Shown one piece after another: positions 15,849-23,556 of a stretch of 27,277 bases of DNA. Position numbers and translations under genes: made by a program. Numbering within the stretch: the stretch's first letter is position 1; each line of letters opens with the position of its first letter. The DNA is taken from assembly GCA_049644265.1 (NCBI GenBank), contig JBARRO010000260.1:1-27277 (forward strand). Direction: 5' to 3'. The notes beneath the pieces were generated by a model that made no database searches, was not told where the DNA came from, and was given only the letters and a program-made list of their open reading frames with translations. The DNA comes from JBARRO01 sp049644265. GTDB lineage: Bacteria > Bacteroidota > Ignavibacteria > UBA10030.

Positions 15849-17159
15849 TCAAATTAATCGCTTGAATCCCGAGTGGCAGACGGGACCGTTCAGGAGTTTG
15901 GCCGCCGTTCCTTCTTTCAGGGCTCCCGACAGTAGGCGGAACACCTTGTTGACCGATCTCTTGAACCGGTCGATCTCCTCCGGCTGGTGAGCAAACGAAG
16001 CATAATAGCTCGTGGAAGCAAGGAAACCCTCCCGGAGCATCTCCTGGGTCAACAGAGTCTTCAGCGTCAGATGGTCTCCTTCTGTGAATTCAAAATGACC
16101 GAGCGGGTCAATCCCGGAAATATGGATCTTGAGTCCGTTCGCCGCAGCAGCTTCCCTCCAAATGGTCTTCACCTGTTTCCCGGCGTTTTTCAGATGTTGC
16201 TGGACATTCTGACTCTTCATTTTTTCAATCGTGGCAATGGCCGCAACGGGTCCAATCCTCTCCGTCCAGTACGTGCTGCTGATGAAGGACCCCTGCGCCG
16301 CTTCCATGACATTCTTCTTGCCGACGATTGCGGCCATTGGATATCCGTTGCTCATTGCCTTGGCAAATACCGCAATGTCCGGCTCGTAGTTGTAGAGGAG
16401 ATGCGCCCCGCCGAGGTTCAGTCTCCATCCGGATGTGATTTCATCGACGATCAGAGGGATTCCGTTCTTTACCGTCTCACGTTTGAGCACCTCAAGAAAC
16501 TCTTTTTCCGGCTCGTCATTCCGCACTGCTTCGAGCACAACGGCGCCGACCATGTCCTTGCGTGTGTGAAGCTTCTCCAGAAATTCCGCGGAGTTGTTGT
16601 AGCTGAACGGGACGGCGACGCCAATCAGGGAACGGGGCACACCGGCGGGCTGAAGGCCGGGCAACAGGTGTCCGTCCAATGCACGATCGTCTGCGAGGTT
16701 TGAAGCAAGATACCAATCATGCCAACCATGGTATCCGCAAAACATGATGATGTCTTTCTTCGAGTAGGCCCGGGCGATCCGCACTGCAACGGACATCGCT
16801 TCGCCGCCCGACCTGGCATACCGCACCATGGAAGCCCAGGGATGGAGTCCGAGGAGAAGTTCGGCCAGTTTTACTTCTTCCGGTGCATTGAGGGTGGTCA
16901 TCGTTCCTTTCTTAATGACGTCTACTACCGCCCTGTTGACGTCCTCGTCCGCATAACCCAGGACGCAGGCCCCGATCCCCATTTCCGAGAAATCGTAGTA
17001 ATGCTTGTTATCCAGGTCCCACACTTCACATCCCTTCGATTTCTCGTAGTACGCAGGCCATTGATCAGGCAAAAACATTTCCGGCCTCTTGGACAGGAGC
17101 TGAGTTCCGCCCGGAATAAGCGTTTTCGCCTTCTTATACAGGTCTTGTGAGATTCCCAT
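15849..17159 (-). CDS. Class III aminotransferase, glutamate-1-semialdehyde 2,1-aminomutase-like
   Basis: A 436-residue PLP enzyme of fold type I, class III. It shows TLIPGGTQLLSKRPE near the N-terminus (13-27), RYARSGGEAMSVAVRIARA (113-131) for the phosphate site, the cofactor-binding VDEITSG (238-244) and the Schiff-base lysine K267 in FAKAMSNGYPM. This is the hemL-like subgroup, but location and N-terminus do not suggest a tetrapyrrole role: hemL would not normally sit in a glycan operon. Members of this subgroup are found near nonulosonate and other sugar clusters, where the substrate is generally unknown to me. An AGGG precedes the ATG. The gene lies 11 nt after the cytidylyltransferase gene and 38 nt before the next transferase gene. 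It may make an unusual amino substituent or amino sugar. Confidence 0.85.
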   Translation of the reverse strand: MGISQDLYKKAKTLIPGGTQLLSKRPEMFLPDQWPAYYEKSKGCEVWDLDNKHYYDFSEMGIGACVLGYADEDVNRAVVDVIKKGTMTTLNAPEEVKLAELLLGLHPWASMVRYARSGGEAMSVAVRIARAYSKKDIIMFCGYHGWHDWYLASNLADDRALDGHLLPGLQPAGVPRSLIGVAVPFSYNNSAEFLEKLHTRKDMVGAVVLEAVRNDEPEKEFLEVLKRETVKNGIPLIVDEITSGWRLNLGGAHLLYNYEPDIAVFAKAMSNGYPMAAIVGKKNVMEAAQGSFISSTYWTERIGPVAAIATIEKMKSQNVQQHLKNAGKQVKTIWREAAAANGLKIHISGIDPLGHFEFTEGDHLTLKTLLTQEMLREGFLASTSYYASFAHQPEEIDRFKRSVNKVFRLLSGALKEGTAAKLLNGPVCHSGFKRLI

Positions 17160-17170
17160 TGATGCGTCCC

Positions 17171-17938
17171 TTAAGTGTATTGTGCTCCATCCTCTTTGAG
17201 CGACTTCTTGTATCCCTCGTTCCGTTCGATATGCTCGTTGATGCTCCTGACATTCGGATTGCGCTCAAGAAACCGAATCGTGTCCATCCAACGGATTGGC
17301 TGCCCGGGTTTCGAGAGGGCACCGAAAATGATCTTGAGAAATTCATAGTCCTCCCGGGTATCAAGAGTCCATCGGTGACTCTCGAAATTCCTCTCGTTCC
17401 GGAAGTTACCGGCGGGGAACATTTCGGGATGATTTCTGATATACGGTGTGACATGTTCCGTCTCTGATTTCAGCCTGGCATTCTCGAATGCGGACTTGAG
17501 CGCGGCAAACGAAAACACCTCCACATCGAGCCCGTCGGGAAACGTCGGAGGATTGACATTCGAGTAGTAGTCAAACGTGCCTTGCAAGAATCCGTCGATC
17601 ACCGCATCAGCAACCTCAGGGTCAATCAACGGGCAATCTGCCGTTACCCGGACAACCACATCGGCATTGTTTTGTTGTGCCGCGCGGTAGTATCGTTCAA
17701 GCACGTTGTCGAGGCTGCCGCGGTAACACAGATACTTCAACCGCGTGGCCCAACGTTCCAATTCGTCATCGCTTCTGTCTGTACTCGTTGCAACGCTGAT
17801 CTTTTTTATTCGTTTTGAGAATGAAAGCTGATGAAACACCTGCTCAATGACAGGCCGGCCTCCCAGGGGCAAGAGAACTTTTCCCGGCAGCCGGGTCGAC
17901 GACATACGGGCCTGGATGATGCACAACACATTCTTCAT
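17171..17938 (-). CDS. spsF: SpsF/PseF-like cytidylyltransferase
   Basis: A 255-residue nucleotidyltransferase of the SpsF type. The N-terminal loop IIQARMSSTRLPGK (7-20) is the nucleotide-binding signature of CMP-sugar synthetases of this family. Downstream are YRGSLDNVLERYY and VRVTADCPLIDPE, the acidic metal-binding part. The natural reading is activation of the nonulosonic acid made by the synthase, giving the CMP sugar that serves as glycosyl donor. No other CMP-sugar synthetase is visible in the window, so this one is needed to complete the pathway. It sits about 5 kb downstream of the synthase, between the aldo/keto reductase and the class III aminotransferase (11-nt gap). It is only the nucleotidyltransferase domain, without a fused C-terminal domain. 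Confidence 0.88.
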   Translation of the reverse strand: MKNVLCIIQARMSSTRLPGKVLLPLGGRPVIEQVFHQLSFSKRIKKISVATSTDRSDDELERWATRLKYLCYRGSLDNVLERYYRAAQQNNADVVVRVTADCPLIDPEVADAVIDGFLQGTFDYYSNVNPPTFPDGLDVEVFSFAALKSAFENARLKSETEHVTPYIRNHPEMFPAGNFRNERNFESHRWTLDTREDYEFLKIIFGALSKPGQPIRWMDTIRFLERNPNVRSINEHIERNEGYKKSLKEDGAQYT

Positions 17939-17982
17939 TCGTAGTCTTCAGATTGGTGATGGATACGGTCAGGACCCAGCCG

Positions 17983-18852
17983 CTAGGCTGAGAGATTCCA
18001 ATTCATCGGGAGCAAGACATCTTCGTCATCGACACGGAATTCCTTCAAGACGGGGAGGTACGACTCCACAAGCCGGGCCTTCAGTTCCGATTCTGCAAGA
18101 CGTTCAAGTTGCTGCGCGTTATCGATGCCAACAACGGCACGGCTGATGAAAATGTTTAAAAGAACGAAATTGAGGCAGAGATCCTCAATCTTCAACGACG
18201 ATTTCTCCGAGAGCGCCCGCAGATTATTCAGATTTCTTCGTGCTTTGAGCAGAGGGCCACGCAGGGTTTCAGGGTTGAGAAAAGCAAGCCCTTGGAGGAA
18301 CACGGACCTCGCATGGACCTCGACATGGCGACGCTGCAATTCTGCAAAATAGGGAGAGAATCGCTGATCAAAAATGCTATAGGGAAATTGAACAAGGTCA
18401 AACTCCAACCCAAGATCCAGAAGCACATCAAGCTGGGAAGGATAGTACAAAGAGAAACCAATTTTCTCCACCCGACCTTGCTCGCGCAATTCAACAAGAG
18501 CGCTCCAAAGGTCCCGATGTTGCTCGAATGTCACAAAATCATGCACGAGGTAACCATACAGCCGTTTCTGGTGAAGCCGCGCAAGGGATTCCGAAAACTG
18601 TTCGTGAACTCCGCTCGAATTTCCGGCACTGACCTTTGAGACCACTCTGAAATCATCAGTTCCCCGAAGATGCTCACCGATTCGCTGTTCGCTTACTCCA
18701 TAGGCATGCGCCGTATCGATCGTGTCGATTCGCTGGAGTCGGGAGAATCTGAAAATCTTTTCCAAATCCGCATCGGTCACCATTCCGGACTTGTTATTGA
18801 TGCCATACGGCAGGCCGAACTGGGCTGAGCCTAATGCCAATTTATCAGTCAT
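17983..18852 (-). CDS. Aldo/keto reductase
   Basis: A 289-residue NAD(P)H-dependent oxidoreductase with a TIM-barrel AKR pattern. The catalytic tetrad is complete: Asp46 and Tyr51 in DTAHAYG, Lys73 in VVSKVS and His104 in LVHDF. It begins LALGSAQFGLPYGI, a form common to aldo/keto reductases found next to SpsF/PseF cytidylyltransferases in nonulosonate clusters. The role is unproven; reduction of a keto sugar, or dehydrogenation in the reverse direction, is possible. It lies 44 nt upstream of the cytidylyltransferase gene. All catalytic residues are present, so there is no reason to think it inactive. Confidence 0.88.
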   Translation of the reverse strand: MTDKLALGSAQFGLPYGINNKSGMVTDADLEKIFRFSRLQRIDTIDTAHAYGVSEQRIGEHLRGTDDFRVVSKVSAGNSSGVHEQFSESLARLHQKRLYGYLVHDFVTFEQHRDLWSALVELREQGRVEKIGFSLYYPSQLDVLLDLGLEFDLVQFPYSIFDQRFSPYFAELQRRHVEVHARSVFLQGLAFLNPETLRGPLLKARRNLNNLRALSEKSSLKIEDLCLNFVLLNIFISRAVVGIDNAQQLERLAESELKARLVESYLPVLKEFRVDDEDVLLPMNWNLSA

Positions 18853-18881
18853 ACGCCCGGTCTTGACGAACGATGAACCGC

Positions 18882-19583
18882 TTAGAGAATTTGTCTGACA
18901 ACTTCAAAACACTCCGCATAGTTTGCCCCAACGGTCACGCCTCTCCACGCTGCAAGGGTTCGCAACCCTTCGGCGGAACGGGGATGAGGGAACGCTCTCC
19001 GTTCAGAAGAATAGAGTTCCATGGCCTCAACCTTGGCTTTGATATGGCGCTCTTCCAGAACCATAAAGCGCGTCGGAAGAAACGCCGTGCTGGCCGTCGG
19101 GACTTGCCATTCTGTGGAGGAGGGCACTTCAAACGAGTAAATCTCCCGCACGACTTCTCCCTTCATGGGCCTGCATGCCGTCACGGTCGCCTCGAATGTT
19201 CGTTGATGGTCCACATTGAGATCGCCCCGATGATGCGTATAGACAACCGTGGGCTTCACCTCGCGTTTTTTTGATTCCACTGCGTGAACAAGATCAAGCA
19301 GGTCGACACTATCGAATCGATTGTCGGGAAATTTCAGCACCTCCGCGGAGGCTGCACCCAGCCGCCTCGCCGCAGATGCGACCTGCTTGTGCAGGCGACT
19401 CATTTCGGTTTTCACGTCACGCGGGCTTCGCGTTAACTGCCGGGACGTGAGTCCCTCACCGAGAATCAACACGTGGACTTCATCTCCGCGTTCAGAACAT
19501 TGCGCCATCGCCCCGCCGCATCCAAGCACTTCATCGTCAGGATGAGAAGCGACAACCAGAATGACGTTTCGTTGAGGTTTCAT
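18882..19583 (-). CDS. PIG-L/LmbE-family deacetylase
   Basis: A 233-residue zinc-dependent N-deacetylase-like protein. The N-terminal motif ASHPDDEVLGCGG (12-24) supplies the metal-binding His14 and the Asp-Asp pair. A second part of the site, THHRGDLNVDHQ, spans about 116-127, with H126 as the expected third metal ligand. The family removes N-acetyl groups from GlcNAc-type substrates such as GlcNAc-PI, mycothiol precursors and antibiotic sugars. In this locus it may expose a free amine on a sugar, which could then receive a different acyl group. It follows the methyltransferase by one base and precedes the aldo/keto reductase by 29 nt. No secretion signal is visible, so it should act in the cytoplasm on a nucleotide-linked, free or lipid-linked sugar. 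Confidence 0.88.
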   Translation of the reverse strand: MKPQRNVILVVASHPDDEVLGCGGAMAQCSERGDEVHVLILGEGLTSRQLTRSPRDVKTEMSRLHKQVASAARRLGAASAEVLKFPDNRFDSVDLLDLVHAVESKKREVKPTVVYTHHRGDLNVDHQRTFEATVTACRPMKGEVVREIYSFEVPSSTEWQVPTASTAFLPTRFMVLEERHIKAKVEAMELYSSERRAFPHPRSAEGLRTLAAWRGVTVGANYAECFEVVRQIL

Positions 19584-19584
19584 A

Positions 19585-20265
19585 TTAGCCTTTTCGTGCT
19601 ACCAGGTTCCATGATGCAAAAACGAAATCACTGTCGGGCAGTTGTTGTCGGATCGTTTTGTGTTCAAGAATTTCCAGCCGAAATCCCCGGAAGAGATACT
19701 GCAACTCAGCCTTGTCCGAAAAATGAACCGCGCCGATGCCGGCAAACTGACCCTGTTCCGCGTTCGTTTTCGTGTATTCATCCTCATAGGTACTGCCGTA
19801 ACGAAAATCACTGTGTTCCGTAGAGAACCAGTCAATCCCAATGAATGTCCCCCCGGGTTTCAATTTGTCATGGACCAGCGCCAAGGCATGCTGAATTGCC
19901 TTCCTGGAATTGTGTGTCACCGCTGCCCTGTCCACGACAAGATCGAAGGGGCCTTCAAAGGGAATACTCTCGGTAAAATCAGAGACCTTGATCTGGTGTC
20001 GATATTCCGGGAAGGATTCGCATAATCGTTGCACGATGTGTTGACTTCCGTCGACCGCATGATACTCGGCCTTGTGACTTCGAAAAAAAGGAATGTTTGC
20101 GCCCGCCCCGCAACCAAGCTCCAACACTCTCCAATTGGATCCTGCAGGCGTCGCGTACCTCATCACGTAGCTGACCAGGTCAGACCACGGCCATACGCTC
20201 AGCTGTTCGCCCGTTTTGTATTTTTCGTTCCATTCCGATGAAGACACGGCAGTCTGCTCAGTCAA
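19585..20265 (-). CDS. Class I SAM-dependent methyltransferase
   Basis: About 226 residues with a Rossmann-type SAM-binding core. Motif I is VLELGCGAGAN (residues 47-57), followed by an acidic end of strand 2 (YHAVDGS), then DFTESIPF and FDLVVDRAAVTH in the middle. The N-terminal segment EWNEKYKTGEQLSVWPWSD also occurs in methyltransferases from polysaccharide loci. The first possible start is TTG at 20265, directly after an in-frame stop; a GTG at 20247 is an alternative and neither has a strong ribosome-binding site. The likely role is O- or N-methylation of a sugar or of an amino-acid substituent on the glycan. Its stop is one base before the start of the PIG-L gene, so the two are probably translated together. 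The acceptor cannot be inferred from sequence. Confidence 0.82.
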   Translation of the reverse strand: MTEQTAVSSSEWNEKYKTGEQLSVWPWSDLVSYVMRYATPAGSNWRVLELGCGAGANIPFFRSHKAEYHAVDGSQHIVQRLCESFPEYRHQIKVSDFTESIPFEGPFDLVVDRAAVTHNSRKAIQHALALVHDKLKPGGTFIGIDWFSTEHSDFRYGSTYEDEYTKTNAEQGQFAGIGAVHFSDKAELQYLFRGFRLEILEHKTIRQQLPDSDFVFASWNLVARKG

Positions 20266-20313
20266 GGATCATATACAATGCGGCCGGCATGAACGGGTTT
20301 CTCTTTGATGACA

Positions 20314-21042
20314 TCATTTCATGACGGCAGAGTCTGAAAGCAGGTCCTGTTTCGAAGTGTTCCCCGAGACAAGGATCCTGAGGGAATCGGGCCCCTCGTT
20401 GAATAAGAGATCGAGGACACTCATGCAGGGGATAAATTCGCCATGGAGTTGACGGTACGTCGGATGGCGATAATCCTGAAACAGAGGTCTGATCCCCGCA
20501 TTGACGAACGACGCGACGTCGGCATAGTCCCGGCCCAGAGCTCCAAAGATGTACGTCTTTGCTCCAAGTTTCTTGCACATGTCAAGGACAAGATCCGATT
20601 TCGTTCCGACAAACTCGTAATCGCTCGCCTTCACCGTAGGAATCTGAATTCCAAGAGATTCGAGAAAAAAGTGAAGCATGTCGGTGTTAAGATCAGTCAG
20701 AAAGGTGTAGGAAGTCTGGTGATAGATCTTTTCCAATCCTTCCATGTATCGATCGTAGAACGTCGCTTTCTTATACGCCAGCGAGATCGATTTGAAATGT
20801 TTTTTGTTCCATCCGTCCTGGACGATCCTGACATCGCAGATCTTCTTTTCAAAATGATTCCTGGATTCAACCGGGACCGACAGCCATATCGGTCCGGTAT
20901 TGGTTTTTATCTTATTCCTGTTGTTGTAGTCCCGTGACTGGTATTGAGCGATATCGAAGATGCAGAACTGATCAGCCAGGTACATCTTATGGAAGAGGCC
21001 CAACCAGGGGATGTAGACCGGTTGGTGTGCTGTCAAAATCAT
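20314..21042 (-). CDS. WbqC-family protein
   Basis: A 242-residue protein with the characteristic N-terminus of the WbqC-like family: AHQPVYIPWLGLFHKM (residues 4-19), a D-x-F-C-I-F-D segment, then NNRNKIKT and WLSVPV around residues 40-57. No signal peptide or membrane helix is seen. WbqC-like genes occur in O-antigen and other glycan clusters, often beside DegT aminotransferases, as here. To my knowledge the reaction is not established, so I assign no catalytic role. The gene starts inside the stop of the DegT gene (ATGA), which argues for a shared step, for example acting on the newly made amino sugar. A 48-nt gap follows before the methyltransferase. Confidence 0.83.
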   Translation of the reverse strand: MILTAHQPVYIPWLGLFHKMYLADQFCIFDIAQYQSRDYNNRNKIKTNTGPIWLSVPVESRNHFEKKICDVRIVQDGWNKKHFKSISLAYKKATFYDRYMEGLEKIYHQTSYTFLTDLNTDMLHFFLESLGIQIPTVKASDYEFVGTKSDLVLDMCKKLGAKTYIFGALGRDYADVASFVNAGIRPLFQDYRHPTYRQLHGEFIPCMSVLDLLFNEGPDSLRILVSGNTSKQDLLSDSAVMK

Positions 21043-22058
21043 CGGCAGGCCTCGAGCGCAGTGACGATCGAGTCGACCTCATCGTCCTTCAGGGCAGGAT
21101 AAAGAGGGATCGAGACTGTGGTGCGTGAGAGCTTCGCTGCATCGGGGAATTCCTGTTCACTGCCAAGGAGTTCCCACGGTTCAACGGGAACAATGGCACG
21201 AATTCCCCGTTGTGCCAACGCTCCGATGATCCGGGCCGGGTCGTCCGTGCGCAGAACAGCGCGATACCGAACGGGTTTCATGGCCGACGCTCCTTGTGGC
21301 ACATCCACAAAAGAATGTCCCGTTGCCCGATAACGGGCAAAGATCTCCTCGCGACGCCTGAGGAATCGGGGAAGCTTTTTGAGTTGCGCGCGTCCAACCG
21401 CAGCCTGGAGGTCGGTCATTTGAAAATTGAATCTCTTGTTGCTGTCTCGGCGCTGGTCAAACTCACGATAATCACGGATTCTTCCGATCAAGTCCTTCTG
21501 TCGCGATACCACCATCCCCCCCTGTCCGCCCGTCGTGAGAAGTTTTGTGGCGTAGAAAGAAAATACCCCCATCGTTCCGAGCAATCCCGAACTCACTCCG
21601 TCGATGCTTGCCCCGAACGATTGCGCGCAGTCTTCGATGAATTTCATACCTGAAAACTGCCGTACGTCTGCCGGAATGCCAAACATGTGGGGCACGATGG
21701 CAATGTCGGGGCGCGCGCGACGAACCGACTCCATGTGGACGTTGGGATCCGCACCCGACACATCGACAGGGACTTCAATCCCTCCGGCGAGAGCGGTCGC
21801 GTGACGAAGAGCCGAGCACACGTAAACCGGAAATGTCACACGTTTGCTCGTTGCATCAAGTGCCCACAGCGAAAGGAAGAGGGCTGCGGTTCCGCTCGAA
21901 ACGGCGACCGCATGACCCTCCGGAAGATTCAGAAACGAGCAGCACTCGTTTTCCAAGGACTCAACTTCAACCCCTTGAGCCACCCATCCTGACTCCAAAA
22001 CTCTGAGAGCTGCCTCTTCCTCCTCGGGTCCCAAAGAGGGCTTGTTGTGGGGAATCAT
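21039..22058 (-). CDS. DegT/DnrJ/EryC1/StrS family sugar aminotransferase
   Basis: Second PLP-dependent sugar aminotransferase of the locus, 339 residues, clearly different from PseC. Visible motifs are the N-terminal HNKPSLGPEE and GWVAQG, SSGTAALFLS (about 54-63), IEDCAQSFGA with the cofactor Asp D143, and the internal-aldimine lysine K172 in FYATKLLTTGGQGG. The family normally converts 3-keto or 4-keto nucleotide sugars into amino sugars. The lysine-region sequence (TGGQGG rather than TGEGG) and the slightly short length set it apart from ordinary members. It overlaps the acyltransferase upstream and the WbqC-family gene downstream by 4 nt each (ATGA). This tight coupling suggests the three act on one substrate. 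The substrate is unknown; the only 4-keto sugar producer plainly visible is PseB. Confidence 0.88.
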   Translation of the reverse strand: MIPHNKPSLGPEEEEAALRVLESGWVAQGVEVESLENECCSFLNLPEGHAVAVSSGTAALFLSLWALDATSKRVTFPVYVCSALRHATALAGGIEVPVDVSGADPNVHMESVRRARPDIAIVPHMFGIPADVRQFSGMKFIEDCAQSFGASIDGVSSGLLGTMGVFSFYATKLLTTGGQGGMVVSRQKDLIGRIRDYREFDQRRDSNKRFNFQMTDLQAAVGRAQLKKLPRFLRRREEIFARYRATGHSFVDVPQGASAMKPVRYRAVLRTDDPARIIGALAQRGIRAIVPVEPWELLGSEQEFPDAAKLSRTTVSIPLYPALKDDEVDSIVTALEACR

Positions 22059-22504
22059 TTCCTGGTGCGTCTCCGTCTGTAGTACCCTTCCTTCACCCTC
22101 ATCGGATTCCCGATCACGAGGGAATACGGGGGGATGGTCACCCCCTCAACAATGGTTCCCGCCGCTACGACAGAATGGTGACCGATATGGGCTCCGCCTT
22201 TTATCACACAATGCGAACCGATGAACACATTTCTTTCAAGAGTGATGTTCCGGCGTTCCACCCTGGAGGACATTCCCACGGTCTTCTTGTGTGAGTCGGC
22301 GCAATTGATCGCGACGAATGATGCAATGTCACAATGGTCTCCGATCTTCACTCTGGCGCCCTTTGCATTGACTTCCGACATGCCTCCAATGTAGACGTTC
22401 TTTCCAATGATCGGCTTCCCGTTGATCCAGACAAGGGGATGGAACCGGTTCTCCTTGAAATCAGTCACAGTGGAGAACAGGTGCTTGAATTCGGTGGGTT
22501 TCAT
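22055..22504 (-). CDS. Left-handed beta-helix (hexapeptide-repeat) acyltransferase
   Basis: A small 149-residue protein with hexapeptide repeats from about residue 30 to the end: INGKPIIGKNVYIGG, VKIGDHCDIASFVAI, ITLERNVFIGSHCVI, GGAHIGHHSVVAAGTIV. It finishes with PPYSLVIGNPMRV, the usual end of the WbbJ/Maa/NeuD-like acyltransferase fold, and a basic tail (YYRRRRTRK). The H in CADSHKK (about residue 71) sits where the catalytic His of these enzymes is often found. Such trimeric enzymes use acetyl-CoA or another acyl-CoA to acylate a sugar hydroxyl or amino group. It overlaps the synthase and the next aminotransferase gene by 4 nt each (ATGA), so it belongs to the sugar-precursor pathway. 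No GNAT-type PseH is visible, so this is one candidate for N-acylating the C4 amine; O-acetylation of the finished acid is an equally reasonable role. Confidence 0.85.
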   Translation of the reverse strand: MKPTEFKHLFSTVTDFKENRFHPLVWINGKPIIGKNVYIGGMSEVNAKGARVKIGDHCDIASFVAINCADSHKKTVGMSSRVERRNITLERNVFIGSHCVIKGGAHIGHHSVVAAGTIVEGVTIPPYSLVIGNPMRVKEGYYRRRRTRK

Positions 22505-23556
22505 TTTGTGAAGTCTCCCAAGGTGAGGGTCTGGCCTTTCGCAAGAACTCTGGACGCACGCATCCCAAGAATTCTTGAGAACAGTTCCGGCGGAAGACCC
22601 GAGCCTGGCCTCCGTAATCCGATGTTGGAGGCGTCGAGGACTTCCCCTTCCCGGATCTCCCGGAGCGCGACAACACTTCTTCGAGCAACTCCCCGCATGT
22701 TCTCTTCAGCCGCAGTGGGTCGAACAATGCCATCGCCCAGCATGGTGTACGAAATTCTAATCCCGTCCATCCACGCCTTCAGGCCCTCCGGATCTTCGGA
22801 GAACCAGTGGTCGGGGCCTGCCAGGTCATGACGAAGAGTGAAATGCTTCTCAAAGACGCGCGCACCCAACGCAACAGCGAGGGAGGAAGCCAACGGTCCT
22901 TGCGTATGATCGGAGAATCCGACGACAATCATCGGGAATGTCTTGAGGAGTGTCCGAATATTCAGGATACGGACTTCGGGCAGCGGAGTTGGGTACTGCG
23001 ACGTGCAATGGAGCAACACTGTGGGGTATCCATCGAACGTACCGATGGCCGAAAGCGCTCGATAGACTTCGGCAAGATCCGCCATTCCCGACGAAACGAT
23101 CATCGGCAGTCCTGTTTCACAATAACTTCTGAGTAACGGGATATTTGTGAAATCATCCGAGCCGACTTTGATTGCGTCCATCCCGATCTCAAGCAGAAGG
23201 TCGAGGTCGCTCCGGTTTTGCGGTGTCGAGAGAAAGGCCACCTCCTCCTCATGACATTTTCTTTTGATTGCCTTCCAGTCATCCCCGCGAAGCTCATACC
23301 GTTTGAACATCTCCAGCATAGACTCGGTGACTTCTTTCCCTTGCGATCGATAGGTGAACATCTGCTCTGGGTCGCCGACGAATTCGCTTGCCCTGAACGT
23401 CTGAAACTTCACAGCGTCCGCTCCCGCCTTCTTTGCAACCCCGATCATTTTCAACGCGGTAGCCAGGTCTCCGTTATGGTTGATCCCAACTTCCGCAACA
23501 ATAAAGGGAGGCCCATCACGGCTGATCTTCTTCCCGCCGATCACGATGTCGTTCAT
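22501..23556 (-). CDS. neuB: NeuB-family nonulosonic acid synthase (pseudaminic/legionaminic acid synthase, PseI/LegI type)
   Basis: Condenses a 6-carbon amino sugar with phosphoenolpyruvate to form a 9-carbon nonulosonic acid. The start at 23556 follows from the ATGA overlap with pseG and gives 351 residues; an upstream extension to 23586 has no homology. N-terminal TIM-barrel motifs are AEVGINHNG (21-29), AGADAVKFQTF (44-54), HCTSQYP, GFSDHT, EKHFTL and GPDHWFS. A C-terminal SAF/antifreeze-like domain (about 285-351) has RRSVVA and RRPGSGL. Context (PseB, PseC, PseG) says PseI. However, several motifs (GINHNG rather than SANH, VKFQTF rather than IKIQTY, SDDFTNIPLL, RRPGSGL) resemble NeuB/LegI or SpsE more than the Campylobacter PseI I remember. 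The reaction class is secure; the exact sugar is not. The stop overlaps the following ATG as ATGA. Confidence 0.9.
   Translation of the reverse strand: MNDIVIGGKKISRDGPPFIVAEVGINHNGDLATALKMIGVAKKAGADAVKFQTFRASEFVGDPEQMFTYRSQGKEVTESMLEMFKRYELRGDDWKAIKRKCHEEEVAFLSTPQNRSDLDLLLEIGMDAIKVGSDDFTNIPLLRSYCETGLPMIVSSGMADLAEVYRALSAIGTFDGYPTVLLHCTSQYPTPLPEVRILNIRTLLKTFPMIVVGFSDHTQGPLASSLAVALGARVFEKHFTLRHDLAGPDHWFSEDPEGLKAWMDGIRISYTMLGDGIVRPTAAEENMRGVARRSVVALREIREGEVLDASNIGLRRPGSGLPPELFSRILGMRASRVLAKGQTLTLGDFTK

Noticed and set aside
15849..17159. Reading the class III aminotransferase as HemL of haem synthesis
   Set aside because: The glycan operon context and the position directly after a CMP-sugar synthetase gene argue against it; only the family resemblance supports it.
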